Positions 14,558 to 23,802 of a DNA stretch of 64,000 nucleotides are shown here, in pieces. A program made the translations under genes and the position numbers. The stretch is from positions 496,001 through 560,000 of the forward strand of contig JBGAKR010000002.1 in the NCBI GenBank assembly GCA_044224315.1, written 5' to 3'. Numbering within the stretch: position 1 is the stretch's first letter; each line of letters opens with the position of its first letter. The stretch is from JAGXTF01 sp044224315 (GTDB lineage: Bacteria > Bacteroidota > Bacteroidia > NS11-12g > UBA955). Below the pieces are notes generated by a model, which had not been told where the DNA came from, did not search any database, and worked only from the letters and a program-made list of their open reading frames with translations.

Positions 14558-16512
14558 AGCGCACTCCTTTTACCGTTTTTTAAAAAATACTGTATTAAAT
14601 ACGTGTCTTCTGGCTTGTAATCAAGCAACTGCAAGGTGGCATAATTATACTTTGCTCCAACTACACACAAGGTTTGCAGACCAGTTGACCTTCCGTTTCG
14701 CCATATTTTAAAATGGGATATCTCATAATTCTCAGGATTTTTCCAGTAGAAATAAAGTTTGCGGGTATTGGAATCAAATTGAATAAATGAAAATTCCAAC
14801 TTTGGCAAAAGCAACACCGGATTGGTTTTTACATTTATTCTAGGAGAATTATGAGATAATGAGTCATTTTTTCCTACCGCATACAATTCATATTCATACT
14901 CACAATCTGCTAACACTGCCGTATCTGTGTAAAACTGAATATTGCCCGGAACATCGATATAATTTTGTTCTCCTTTTGGCATACTGCGCTTAATCAGAGT
15001 CCATTTTTTTGGTTTTCTCTCACCTGCTTCCCAAAACAAATCGATGCGATTAAGGCCCAACTTATAATTTGTAATCACCGGTGTTTCCGGCAAACGTAAA
15101 TCGGCAAGTATACAAGGCCATATACGAGATTTAACAGACTCGTTATACCTAAAATCCACAGCCTCAATCCTATAATAAACACTATCTCTGTGTACACTCA
15201 AACGCAGAGTATCAAGAAAAAAAGTATCGCCCAAGATGGTATTCGTCAAACAAGTAAATTCTGCATCCCTTATAAAACTCCGGAATACTTTATAACCCAT
15301 TGCATCCGTAGATTGAGATTTAGTCCAGCTCAAATTCACAAATCTATTTTTGTCAATTTCAACCATTAGTCGAACAGGGGTAAGCGGAGCCATTGAATCG
15401 TTTATCTGGTAGTAAATTGAATTTGAGCATATTTCGGTACCATCCCAACAAACCTGATAATATCCCTCAGTATCAATAAAACACACTGCAGAATCCATTT
15501 GAGATATATGCCTGACAATACAAAATGCACCAACAGGAGTAGCCGAATATCGCACGCTAAAACCCAATTGATGCGGCGTGTTTGGGACGTCCCAAACAAG
15601 TTTAACTCTATTATTTAATTCAAGGAATGCAAGATTCTGAGGTTCTAACAATGGGGGTTGATAATTAAAATCTATACTCGTCGCATCGGATACCACGCCC
15701 GAATCGCCAAACAACGTGTAAGCTTTGAAACGGTAGTATAATCTGGCACTTTCTGTATTCGTAAAATCCAAATAAATATTATTACTTTTTCCATTTAATT
15801 TTAGGGAAGGGTAAATCGGTTCCTTATGAATTGACTGATATTCTATTCCGTTTACGCTTTTTTGAATGAAATAATACATGTAATTATTTTGGGTGATATC
15901 CCACTCTACATTTACCGATATATTATTTGCCAAAAGTCCCGGTTTTGATGGAGCATGAAACGCATCGGCTCCATCGAAATAAATCAACTGGCTCACAGTA
16001 TCCAATTCTGATCTGATAAAAAATTGGTACAAATAAGCTTTTCCTTTTTTCGCAGTTTGATCCAATAAACCCAAACCACTACAATGAGTATTTTGTAAAG
16101 ACTTAAATGCAGTTAAAACTGCCAACGGAAATAATTGTTGCTTTGACCGAATCCCATAAATATCATTTGAATCAGAATTCCTGCCAGGATACAACAATTC
16201 CATAATAAACCCCAAATCCGCATTAGTTGCAGACTTCTGCATCATTTCAGATGAATCCAGGGCTTTTGTTGGCATATACTCAGATTTGATTAACTCCCCA
16301 CTCCCACCCGGTTCAGGCATTTCCCAACGCACAACTCCAATTCCGTTTTTGGCAATTTTTTGCCATGTGAGGATGTCTTTCGGAAAAAATCTGAAGGCAA
16401 TCCCATCCTCATATTTTTTATATGCAATTTTGAATACTGAACTATCCGCTGAACCAGAGGCTGTCAGACTATAATTTAACAAATATATTAATCCTAAAAA
16501 AAGCAATCTCAT
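14554..16512 (-). CDS. Exported fibronectin type III-like repeat protein
   Basis: A 652-residue protein with a signal peptide (MRLLFLGLIYLLNYSLTASG). Several segments of about 90-100 residues read as fibronectin type III folds, with the recurring pattern hydrophobic-x-L-x-W followed by YKVFRS or YYRIEAVD (for example NVEWDITQNNYMYYFIQKS, VKLVWDVPNTPHQLGFSVRYS, VNLSWTKSQSTDAMGYKVFRS, IDLFWEAGERKPKKWTLIKRS, LYFYWKNPENYEISHFKIWRN). About five repeats are visible. There is no C-terminal sorting domain, so it may remain periplasmic or assemble with its neighbours. It overlaps both flanking genes by 4 nt. Confidence 0.76.
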   Translation of the reverse strand: MRLLFLGLIYLLNYSLTASGSADSSVFKIAYKKYEDGIAFRFFPKDILTWQKIAKNGIGVVRWEMPEPGGSGELIKSEYMPTKALDSSEMMQKSATNADLGFIMELLYPGRNSDSNDIYGIRSKQQLFPLAVLTAFKSLQNTHCSGLGLLDQTAKKGKAYLYQFFIRSELDTVSQLIYFDGADAFHAPSKPGLLANNISVNVEWDITQNNYMYYFIQKSVNGIEYQSIHKEPIYPSLKLNGKSNNIYLDFTNTESARLYYRFKAYTLFGDSGVVSDATSIDFNYQPPLLEPQNLAFLELNNRVKLVWDVPNTPHQLGFSVRYSATPVGAFCIVRHISQMDSAVCFIDTEGYYQVCWDGTEICSNSIYYQINDSMAPLTPVRLMVEIDKNRFVNLSWTKSQSTDAMGYKVFRSFIRDAEFTCLTNTILGDTFFLDTLRLSVHRDSVYYRIEAVDFRYNESVKSRIWPCILADLRLPETPVITNYKLGLNRIDLFWEAGERKPKKWTLIKRSMPKGEQNYIDVPGNIQFYTDTAVLADCEYEYELYAVGKNDSLSHNSPRINVKTNPVLLLPKLEFSFIQFDSNTRKLYFYWKNPENYEISHFKIWRNGRSTGLQTLCVVGAKYNYATLQLLDYKPEDTYLIQYFLKNGKRSAL

Positions 16513-19500
16513 GGACGGTAAAATGAAGTTTTTAATTCCACAGGAACAATTGGCGCATACACATGATGAAACGAAAAACCATAATGATTCTGGGCATAAT
16601 AATCTGTCACTTCTAACATGCTTAAATCATATAAAATACCGGATAATGTTGAAACTGTTTTAGCGCTAGCGATGGGTGGGGTGCTGGAGGTAATTAAACC
16701 GGGCAAAGAGGATAAAGGCAATACCGGTGCTAAGGGAAAAGAGACCAAAGCATAAGAATTAGGGGTTACTGATCTAGCACCTGCATTAAAATTATGGATA
16801 TAATCTGAAACTACAGATTTGGAAATAAATCCCGTTATCAATCTTGCCGAGAGCCGGGATTTTATATCTTCCAAATCCTCATTACTCACGTTTCGTATTC
16901 CATATTCTAAATCTACCGTCGTGCAAGGGTAATTAAAATCCTTTCCCGACTTAGCATCTGTAACATTTAATAATATAGCAGTTGGGCTCTCCTGTATGAC
17001 CCCTACAGCCCCCAAAGGCAATAATCCATAGTTTGAGGTGTCTCTACTCAAATAAAATTCCGGCTTCTCTTTTTTGAAAAGATAGTAAACTTTATTCCTA
17101 AGTTCATTATCCAACCATGGTGTTTGAAAAGCAGAAGCGCGGATTCTCAATGCGCCAGCATTGGAAACTTCCATTTCTTCAAAATATTCTTCCTTTGTGT
17201 TTTTTAATTGAAATATAAGGTTACCCGCGTTGTTCATTTCTACTTTTTGAACGGTCAAATCCTTTACCTTCTCGGTAAAAGTGGTGTAATTACTGCACCT
17301 AAACCAAAACTCAAGCAGAACAGCAGTTTTATTACTCGTGGCGGCAACAGTTAAGTTTGTGGCGGCAGAAATTACACTTGCATTTGTATAAGATCCAGTC
17401 GTATTTCCAGTCCCATTCACATAATTCAATGGCACTCTCACAATTCTAAATCGATAATATTTTCCAGGTTTCAATGATTTAGGTGTGACAAATTCAACTG
17501 TACCATTCTTATACTGGGCCGCAATTTCCTCAACTGCACTGCCCTTGTAATCCAGGATGGATATTATGCTTTTAGTTCCTGAAACATTAAAAAGATAATC
17601 TTGAGGTATTTTTAATATTACTTTTCCAGTTTTACTTTCTGCTGGATAATAATTGAGCTGATTTATACACGGCCATGAAAAGGCAATATTAACGGGTGTA
17701 ATTTGTATTGGCAATTTACCTGTTTTATACAAAATCGATACACTCTCTTCTTGTACTTTTCCATTTATCATCACCAATTTTTCGCCGGCTTTAGTAATCT
17801 CAAATAATTGAATGACACCTTTTATTATATAATTCGAATTTTCGGCCAGGGCAGAATTTAAATCCACAGCAACTTTGGTATAATCTGAATTCCACTTCCA
17901 TTGCACTGCAACCACTCCGGCAGGACCTTGAAGCAAGGGATTCATCCATTTAAACTTATAAGTTTTACCATCTGGATTTGTAAATGCAACATTTACCGCA
18001 GTGCTGAATTCAATATAATATTGCTCGATTGGATTTACATTTACAGAATTATTTTCAGGAAATGAATTCAAAATAAACGAGCCATTGTTTATCTTTTGCT
18101 GTTGCAGTTGGCACGGTGAACCTAATTCTATTTTAATAAAATCATTGAATTTCCAAAACCCACCCAAATTAAATTCTACACCCAATTTCCCGTTTGCATA
18201 AGTGGGATTGGGTGCTTGGCAATTCAGCGCCATGGCGCCAGTTAGTGTCAGTACATCAATTGAAAAACTGCCGGCTTTCGCACCCAATTTTCCTTGAATA
18301 AATGTGAATAAATTCCCGTTTGCATACCAACCATTTACCCCGGGGGTTTCGTTATTTTCAATGCAAATCACATTTGAATTATACTTAACCAAATTTAAAT
18401 CACCACCTGCGATGGCCCTCAAACCTGCATATAAGGAAAATTTCTTATCAGTAGCACCCGCACTTGCCGCAGCATCAAAGGTTAAACCGTATGCAAAACC
18501 GCCACCAGAGGTAAGTTTATCTAGGTCACGTTTAACATTCAAATCTGGAGAATATTTAAGCTGGGTAATCACTTCTGCAGGCAATGGCGCTGCCGGGAGT
18601 AATTCATTCCCAGTAATAAAATATAATTTACATTTAATTGCAGTTTGTGCACCAACACTTGCCATAACACTCATTGGCTGAGCTGGAGTTCCGGCACGTA
18701 AAAACCATTTATCCCGGGCAAACATAGCAGTCACTTCACCCGCTTTACCATTTGCCCCACTCCCCTTAATCTGGTTATTTCCAATATTATTTAAATAAAT
18801 AGAAGCATTGGCCGTAAAAATATTATTTTTAAAATCCATTTTTAACATAAACGGGCCACTTATTTTTCCTACTGGTTTGTAATTAGCTTCAAAATCTTTC
18901 CAAGCATTTCCGCTGACGGGAAGGGTCTTTGCATGCGCCACTATTTCGGCTTTACTAACTGGTATTTTTCCCGGCATTATTTCCAGATTACCATAAAATT
19001 GGGCACCTTGTACGCCCCCATTTGTATAACATTGAATTTCGAAAATGGTACGGGCCAGATAACTGGCATCGCTGCCTCCATTAAAGTATACCCCGGCGCG
19101 CAGTCCCAATCCTGCATTGGCATCGGGAATAAAAACGGCACCCAGGGCGGTTTGTCCCAAAGCAGGATTGGTAATTTTATCCTGCATGCTTTGTACACGC
19201 ATATGGTGCCAGGCCCCGCCAATAAAGCCATTGATATTCATACCCGGAAATACCGGAATGCCCGGGCTGCCCCATTCCAGGGCCGCATCGGTATACCAGT
19301 AACGCGTGCCGTTTACATTGCCAAACAGGGCCTTGGCATTGCCTTTAATGCGGGCGCTTTTTACCTCCAGGGCTACCTGACCGTTAAAGCCATTGCCGTA
19401 ATTGGGATCGGCCTTAAAAACGTCTACCCTTCCTTTTACCACTATGCCGCTTTTTTCAAAATCTACGGCAATGCTTTGGATGGATATTCCGGTATACACC

Positions 19501-19541
19501 AATCGATCGTACCCGTTTTTCTGCTGCATCTCGGCTTGCAA
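16509..19541 (-). CDS. C-terminal portion of a giant exported protein (frameshifted from the next feature)
   Basis: The 1010 residues begin at a TTG, but the frame is open further upstream to 19673 and continues the protein encoded at 19640-21202. The region at about 60-90 (TRYWYTDAALEWGSPGIPVFPGMNINGFIGGAWHHMRV) is Gly/aromatic-rich. A bacterial Ig-like SbsA-type domain starts near 490 (NSFPENNSVNVNPIEQYYIEFSTAV). The tail carries further beta-rich domains. There is no sorting domain. Giant Bacteroidetes surface proteins annotated TANFOR come to mind, but I cannot confirm this. Its stop overlaps the ATG of the fibronectin-like gene. The independent start is probably not real. Confidence 0.7.
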   Translation of the reverse strand: MQAEMQQKNGYDRLVYTGISIQSIAVDFEKSGIVVKGRVDVFKADPNYGNGFNGQVALEVKSARIKGNAKALFGNVNGTRYWYTDAALEWGSPGIPVFPGMNINGFIGGAWHHMRVQSMQDKITNPALGQTALGAVFIPDANAGLGLRAGVYFNGGSDASYLARTIFEIQCYTNGGVQGAQFYGNLEIMPGKIPVSKAEIVAHAKTLPVSGNAWKDFEANYKPVGKISGPFMLKMDFKNNIFTANASIYLNNIGNNQIKGSGANGKAGEVTAMFARDKWFLRAGTPAQPMSVMASVGAQTAIKCKLYFITGNELLPAAPLPAEVITQLKYSPDLNVKRDLDKLTSGGGFAYGLTFDAAASAGATDKKFSLYAGLRAIAGGDLNLVKYNSNVICIENNETPGVNGWYANGNLFTFIQGKLGAKAGSFSIDVLTLTGAMALNCQAPNPTYANGKLGVEFNLGGFWKFNDFIKIELGSPCQLQQQKINNGSFILNSFPENNSVNVNPIEQYYIEFSTAVNVAFTNPDGKTYKFKWMNPLLQGPAGVVAVQWKWNSDYTKVAVDLNSALAENSNYIIKGVIQLFEITKAGEKLVMINGKVQEESVSILYKTGKLPIQITPVNIAFSWPCINQLNYYPAESKTGKVILKIPQDYLFNVSGTKSIISILDYKGSAVEEIAAQYKNGTVEFVTPKSLKPGKYYRFRIVRVPLNYVNGTGNTTGSYTNASVISAATNLTVAATSNKTAVLLEFWFRCSNYTTFTEKVKDLTVQKVEMNNAGNLIFQLKNTKEEYFEEMEVSNAGALRIRASAFQTPWLDNELRNKVYYLFKKEKPEFYLSRDTSNYGLLPLGAVGVIQESPTAILLNVTDAKSGKDFNYPCTTVDLEYGIRNVSNEDLEDIKSRLSARLITGFISKSVVSDYIHNFNAGARSVTPNSYALVSFPLAPVLPLSSLPGLITSSTPPIASAKTVSTLSGILYDLSMLEVTDYYAQNHYGFSFHHVYAPIVPVELKTSFYRP

Positions 19542-19639
19542 TGCAAACCCGGCGCTGGCTGAAATATACTCGGTTAAATTTAAATCAAAACCCAGGTTGA
19601 GCTGGTATTTATTTTGGGTGCATTTGAGGCTGATTTCAT

Positions 19640-21202
19640 TTACCGAAATGGGAAAATTGGCAATGCTGCGTTTTTATTTTGGGTATTTAATGCCAAATAT
19701 TCAATCCCTAATTTGGGTTCTTTATTGCTAATCCTCAATCCCTGAAAATCAATGCCAGGCAATTTAAACGGGGTCTCTGCATTTTGGGATTGTATGGATA
19801 AACTGCCATTCAAATTGGCCACTAGATTAATTTCGCCATGATTAATTTCGGCATGCACAAAACTGCCTTTACTCAGCTTCAGTTGGGCAACTCGCAATGC
19901 GGGAATGGTAAGATTTTGATTTAATCCAGCCATAAATATATAATTGTCATTAAGCCCTATTTTGGCCATGTATTGCAAGCGACTGGTGTCGGGCAGTACC
20001 GGCAAACTAATGTCACCCTTGAGAGAAGCTGATTGCAAAGTATTAAAAAGAAATTCGAAACGGGCTTCAGAAATGGAAATATTCCAGCCGGCTATTTTGC
20101 CTTTTTCGAAGGATAATAAATTTTTCAATTGCATCAATCCACTGAAACCAAACTCATCGATAAATAAATTTTGCACCCCGGCCACCAGCCTTTTGCCATC
20201 GGACTGTTTGAAATATTTGGGAAATGTAATACTGCCCTTTTGCAGGTAAAAACCCTCCCAAATTTGAGGTTGATTGCCCAGAATATTTTGTTCGAAATAA
20301 GCTTTAGGAAATTGAAGTTCAATTGGATTTAATGATTCACTCAGGTCCAGGGTAGCGCCCGTAATTTTAAAAACATAATCGGTAAATCCCTTTACCTGAA
20401 AGGGCGGAATAGATATTTGCGCAATGATATTATTCCATGATTGGGCCTTAAAATTAAATTCCGTTTTCATGGAAGTATTGGGCATTATTTGCCCCGAATC
20501 GGTGCATGGAATTAATAATTGATTGTTGAATTTACAGATGCCATGTATGCCAAATTCCTTGATGGCATTGCATTCGAAGGTGGCATAATTGCCATTGGTT
20601 TTACCTCCGGGAAATGTAATGGTGACTGCATTTCCCAGCGAAAACGAAACTTGCGACAAGAGATAGAGGGTGGCATTTTTTGCAATTCCGTTGGTTTTAG
20701 AAAATTCTACATTATCGGCCCGGAATGCAATCAACTGATTACTGTGCGGTTCACGAAATGCGAGCCCGGCGCTGAATACAGCCTTATCGGGAAGGATATC
20801 GATATTATAAATAAGCACAGCAAAACGCAGGTCTTTATTGGCTGGTGCAAGCAGGAATTCACCTTCGGGGTTTTGCTGGAAACCAGGGCCAAGGTTATCG
20901 GCGATATTGCGGTTGGCGATGCAGTGCTGAATGTGCTGTTCGATCGAATCAGCCGGCGAAGCGGCGTGGAGCGGGGCAGCCACCAAACCCACCCATATCC
21001 CCAGATTTGACAACTTTTTAAAAGTTGTCAAATCTATGGGGATAAATGGGAAAAAATTTGGGTGGGCATAATTGACAGCCGTCCAAAAACAAACCAGCAT
21101 TACACCAGGAGCAATGGTAAAAACCAAACCAATTAAAAAACTGACTGCCAAATGAAATAAACCTCCGGCAGCGAAGGAAGGGTAGGAAAAAACTATATAC
21201 AA
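19640..21202 (-). CDS. N-terminal portion of the same giant exported protein; frame broken at an A-run
   Basis: Up to 520 residues of beta-rich sequence with repeated short units (FPKAYFEQNILGNQPQIWEGFYLQ, LPVLPDTSRLQYMAKIGLNDNYIFMAGL, FKLPGIDFQGLRISN). It stops at 19640, right after LNTQNKN. If one A is added to the A5 run at 19671-19675 the reading passes smoothly into the downstream frame (NKKRSIANFPISVNE), so this is probably one gene of about 1,500 codons. The start is unclear: the first codon is a TTG at 21202, an ATG is at 21103, and a palindromic repeat (20992-21050) falls inside the presumed N-terminus just before VGLVAAPLHAASPADS, which looks like the end of a signal peptide. Confidence 0.65.
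   Translation of the reverse strand: MYIVFSYPSFAAGGLFHLAVSFLIGLVFTIAPGVMLVCFWTAVNYAHPNFFPFIPIDLTTFKKLSNLGIWVGLVAAPLHAASPADSIEQHIQHCIANRNIADNLGPGFQQNPEGEFLLAPANKDLRFAVLIYNIDILPDKAVFSAGLAFREPHSNQLIAFRADNVEFSKTNGIAKNATLYLLSQVSFSLGNAVTITFPGGKTNGNYATFECNAIKEFGIHGICKFNNQLLIPCTDSGQIMPNTSMKTEFNFKAQSWNNIIAQISIPPFQVKGFTDYVFKITGATLDLSESLNPIELQFPKAYFEQNILGNQPQIWEGFYLQKGSITFPKYFKQSDGKRLVAGVQNLFIDEFGFSGLMQLKNLLSFEKGKIAGWNISISEARFEFLFNTLQSASLKGDISLPVLPDTSRLQYMAKIGLNDNYIFMAGLNQNLTIPALRVAQLKLSKGSFVHAEINHGEINLVANLNGSLSIQSQNAETPFKLPGIDFQGLRISNKEPKLGIEYLALNTQNKNAALPIFPFR
20992..21050. repeat. Palindromic repeat element, copy 1
   Basis: The core is a perfect 33-bp palindrome at 21003-21035 (arm AGATTTGACAACTTTT, one-base centre). 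Outside it CCCATATCCCC (20992-21002) pairs with GGGGAT-aa-ATGGG (21038-21050) after a 2-nt bulge, so the full stem exceeds 25 bp. It lies at the 5' end of the giant gene. Confidence 0.88.
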
Positions 21203-21253
21203 GAATATATCCGGATTAAACGGATATTGTCGGAAATACGCGAATACTAACGC

Positions 21254-23182
21254 TTATTGCCCGGCCATCCACTCCTCCATTGCCTCATCGTAGGCGGTTT
21301 TGTTGGCGTTGATTTGCGAATCTATTTTTTGGATCAGGGCAGTTAATTCTGCAATTTTATTAAAATCGGTAGCCACTTCGGGTGCGGCCAATTGCTCGGT
21401 CACCATGCTTTTTTCATGCTCCATTTCTTTAATGGCTGTTTCTAAATCAGCCATTTTTTTCTCCAATTGGTGCATGGTATTTTTACCTGGTTTTTCAACC
21501 TTGGGCTCGTTGTTTACAGGCTTGGCGCTGGTTTCGGGAACACGTTTTTTTTCTTCACCAGGAATGGGAATATCTTTTCCTTCGCGTTTTTTGCGTTCAA
21601 CCCAATCGTTATACTCATCATAAGTACCAGGATATTCGCGGATTTTTCCATTTTCAATCCACCATATTTTATTGGCCACACGGCTTACAAAAGTACGGTC
21701 GTGCGATACCAGAATAAAGCTGCCTTTGTATCCAATCAACGCTTCGGCCAATACGCTGGTAGAGAACATATCCAAGTGATTCGTAGGCTCATCGAGCAGT
21801 AAAAAATTGGCCTGGGTAAGCAAGGTTTTGGCCAATGCCACACGGCTTTTTTCACCCCCTGAAAGTACCTTTATTTTTTTGAAAACTTCGTCTCCGGTAA
21901 ATAAAAAACAACCCAAAGTACTGCGCAATTCTCCTTCGGTATATTCACCGCCAACAGTGGCCAATTCGTTTACTAAATCGTTTTTTAAATTCAACGCTTC
22001 TAACTGGTGCTGGGCAAAGAAAGATTTTTCTACATTCCAGCCCTGCTCTACGTTTCCGTCGGCCGGCTCGCTGCCGTTGATGATGCGCAAAAGTGTACTT
22101 TTACCACGACCATTGGCACCGATTAATGCAATTTTATCACCGCGTAAAATTTGCGCATCGGTATCATTAAATATTTCTAAATCGCCGAATTTTTTTGAAA
22201 TATGATTGAGTGTAGCAATTTGTTTGCCTGGTGTAACGCGGATGTTGAAGCGAATATTCATCTCGCGGGTTTCATCCTCTAACACTTCAATTTTTTCGAT
22301 TTTATCCAACATTTTTACCCGGCTTTGCACTGCTGTTGCCTTGCTGGCCTTGGCTTTAAAGCGCTGAATAAAACGCATTTGCTGGCGAATAAAATCCTGC
22401 TGATTGTCGTACCTGCGCTGCATCATTTCGTCGCGTTCCTCTTTTTGCTCGAGGTACTCGCTGAAATTACCCTTATAGTGAAACAGCTGTTGGTGGGCCA
22501 CTTCGGCAATGCGGTTGACGGTATTATCCAAAAACAAACGGTCGTGACTCACAATTACAAAAGTGCCTTTATAGTCTTTTAAATATTCCTCAATCCATTG
22601 AATGGTAGGCAAATCCAAGTGGTTGGTAGGCTCATCGAGTAGCAGCAAATCGGGTTGTTGCAGCAGCAATTTAGCCAACATGGCTCGCATGCGCCACCCT
22701 CCTGAAAACAGGTTGAGGGGTTTGGTAAGTTCTTCGGTTTTAAAACCCAGGCCTTCCAGCAATTTCTCCGCTTCGGCATGCCAGTCGTAGCCACCCAGAT
22801 TGCCAAACTGATCCTGCAATTCGGTAAGACGCTGTATGCTTTTCATGTCGTGGGTGGTTTCAATCACCTCCAACAAACGATGAATTTCCTTATCCAACGC
22901 AGCCAGGTCTTCGCGACCCTGCAGCACCACGTCGAGCACCGGGTCCTGGTAATCGATACTCAAAAGGTCCTGATTCAGGAACCCGATTTTAAGGTCGCCT
23001 GGCTTACTGAGAGAGCCTTCCCGCAATTCGTACTCGCCCGAAATGATGCGCAAAAGGGTGGATTTACCGGTACCATTGAGGCCTACGAGGCCAATCTTTT
23101 CGTTGGGTTTTATATGCCACGAAGCATTGCGAAACAGGTATCTTCCTGCGAATTCAAAAGAAAAATCTACTAAGGCCAGCAC
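21254..23182 (-). CDS. ABC-F family ATPase (ribosome-associated translation factor, Uup/YheS-like)
   Basis: A 642-residue soluble protein with two ABC domains and no membrane segment. Domain 1 has GLNGTGKS (34-41), LFSGGWRMR and LLLLDEPTNHLDL. A charged linker contains RRYDNQQDFIRQQMRFIQRFKAKASKATAVQSRVKMLDKIEK (P-site tRNA interaction motif region). Domain 2 has GANGRGKS, LSGGEKSR and FLLLDEPTNHLDM. A basic coiled-coil tail follows (about 560-640). ABC-F proteins act on stalled ribosomes; none of the features points to a specific antibiotic-resistance type. The start is GTG 23182, because a TATCTTTG -7 box at 23196-23189 lies 6 nt upstream and the longer frame adds unrelated residues. A small inverted repeat (21207-21227) follows the stop. 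Confidence 0.92.
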   Translation of the reverse strand: MLALVDFSFEFAGRYLFRNASWHIKPNEKIGLVGLNGTGKSTLLRIISGEYELREGSLSKPGDLKIGFLNQDLLSIDYQDPVLDVVLQGREDLAALDKEIHRLLEVIETTHDMKSIQRLTELQDQFGNLGGYDWHAEAEKLLEGLGFKTEELTKPLNLFSGGWRMRAMLAKLLLQQPDLLLLDEPTNHLDLPTIQWIEEYLKDYKGTFVIVSHDRLFLDNTVNRIAEVAHQQLFHYKGNFSEYLEQKEERDEMMQRRYDNQQDFIRQQMRFIQRFKAKASKATAVQSRVKMLDKIEKIEVLEDETREMNIRFNIRVTPGKQIATLNHISKKFGDLEIFNDTDAQILRGDKIALIGANGRGKSTLLRIINGSEPADGNVEQGWNVEKSFFAQHQLEALNLKNDLVNELATVGGEYTEGELRSTLGCFLFTGDEVFKKIKVLSGGEKSRVALAKTLLTQANFLLLDEPTNHLDMFSTSVLAEALIGYKGSFILVSHDRTFVSRVANKIWWIENGKIREYPGTYDEYNDWVERKKREGKDIPIPGEEKKRVPETSAKPVNNEPKVEKPGKNTMHQLEKKMADLETAIKEMEHEKSMVTEQLAAPEVATDFNKIAELTALIQKIDSQINANKTAYDEAMEEWMAGQ

Positions 23183-23284
23183 AGCCCGCAAAGATACAGC
23201 AGTTTTGCGAGATTTTCGAATGAAAATGCGGGGGTTTAGGGTAAATTTTGGTACCCTCAAAGAACAGGATTGTGCGAGATTTTG

Positions 23285-23674
23285 CTAATCCTCTGCCCGC
23301 TTTTTGATGTACTGCAGCGAACCCATCAGCGAGGTATAATCCTCGGTAGACTTGTTGCGATATTTAATCTGATAAAAATATACACCCTCTTTCAATTCAT
23401 CTTCGTCTACCAGCAGCACGTTTAACAATATTTCATCGGGCACACAAGTTTTGGCAACCAGACTGCCCCAGCGATCAAACAATTTAAATTCAAATTCATT
23501 GGCTATTATACTAAAATTACAATTGCCGCGAATGGAATGGCTCAATAACAAAACGGCATTTTTTTTGGCAATTGTATCGCCGGCCACTGTAACTGACGTG
23601 TTAACTGAATACCCACTGACAGAGGTTGCACTCAGGCATGTCAGACCTACAATCAAATACAATAATTTTTTCAT
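23285..23674 (-). CDS. Small exported protein with CHU_C/T9SS type B-like domain
   Basis: A 129-residue protein from ATG 23674 with a signal peptide (MKKLLYLIVGLTCLSATSVS). The remaining ~100 residues carry the type B (CHU_C) motif pattern: FEFKLFDRWGSLVAKT (consensus hydrophobic-x-I/L-[FY]-[DN]-RWG) and EGVYFYQIKYRN (consensus G-x-Y-x-Y-x-I/V). In the usual arrangement this domain is the tail of a large cargo protein; here it is nearly the whole protein and has an odd additional tail (STEDYTSLMGSLQYIKKRAED). It may be a degenerate relic, a T9SS accessory or a structural use of the same fold. Confidence 0.65.
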   Translation of the reverse strand: MKKLLYLIVGLTCLSATSVSGYSVNTSVTVAGDTIAKKNAVLLLSHSIRGNCNFSIIANEFEFKLFDRWGSLVAKTCVPDEILLNVLLVDEDELKEGVYFYQIKYRNKSTEDYTSLMGSLQYIKKRAED

Positions 23675-23802
23675 ACGAAACAACATACAATGATCGGAAT
23701 TAAATACATGAAAACCAAAGGGAACCACAAACGCATTTTTGTTTTCAATATTTTTAACTATGTTTGTACATAACCCTTTTAAGCTATTGAATATTTAAAC
23801 CT

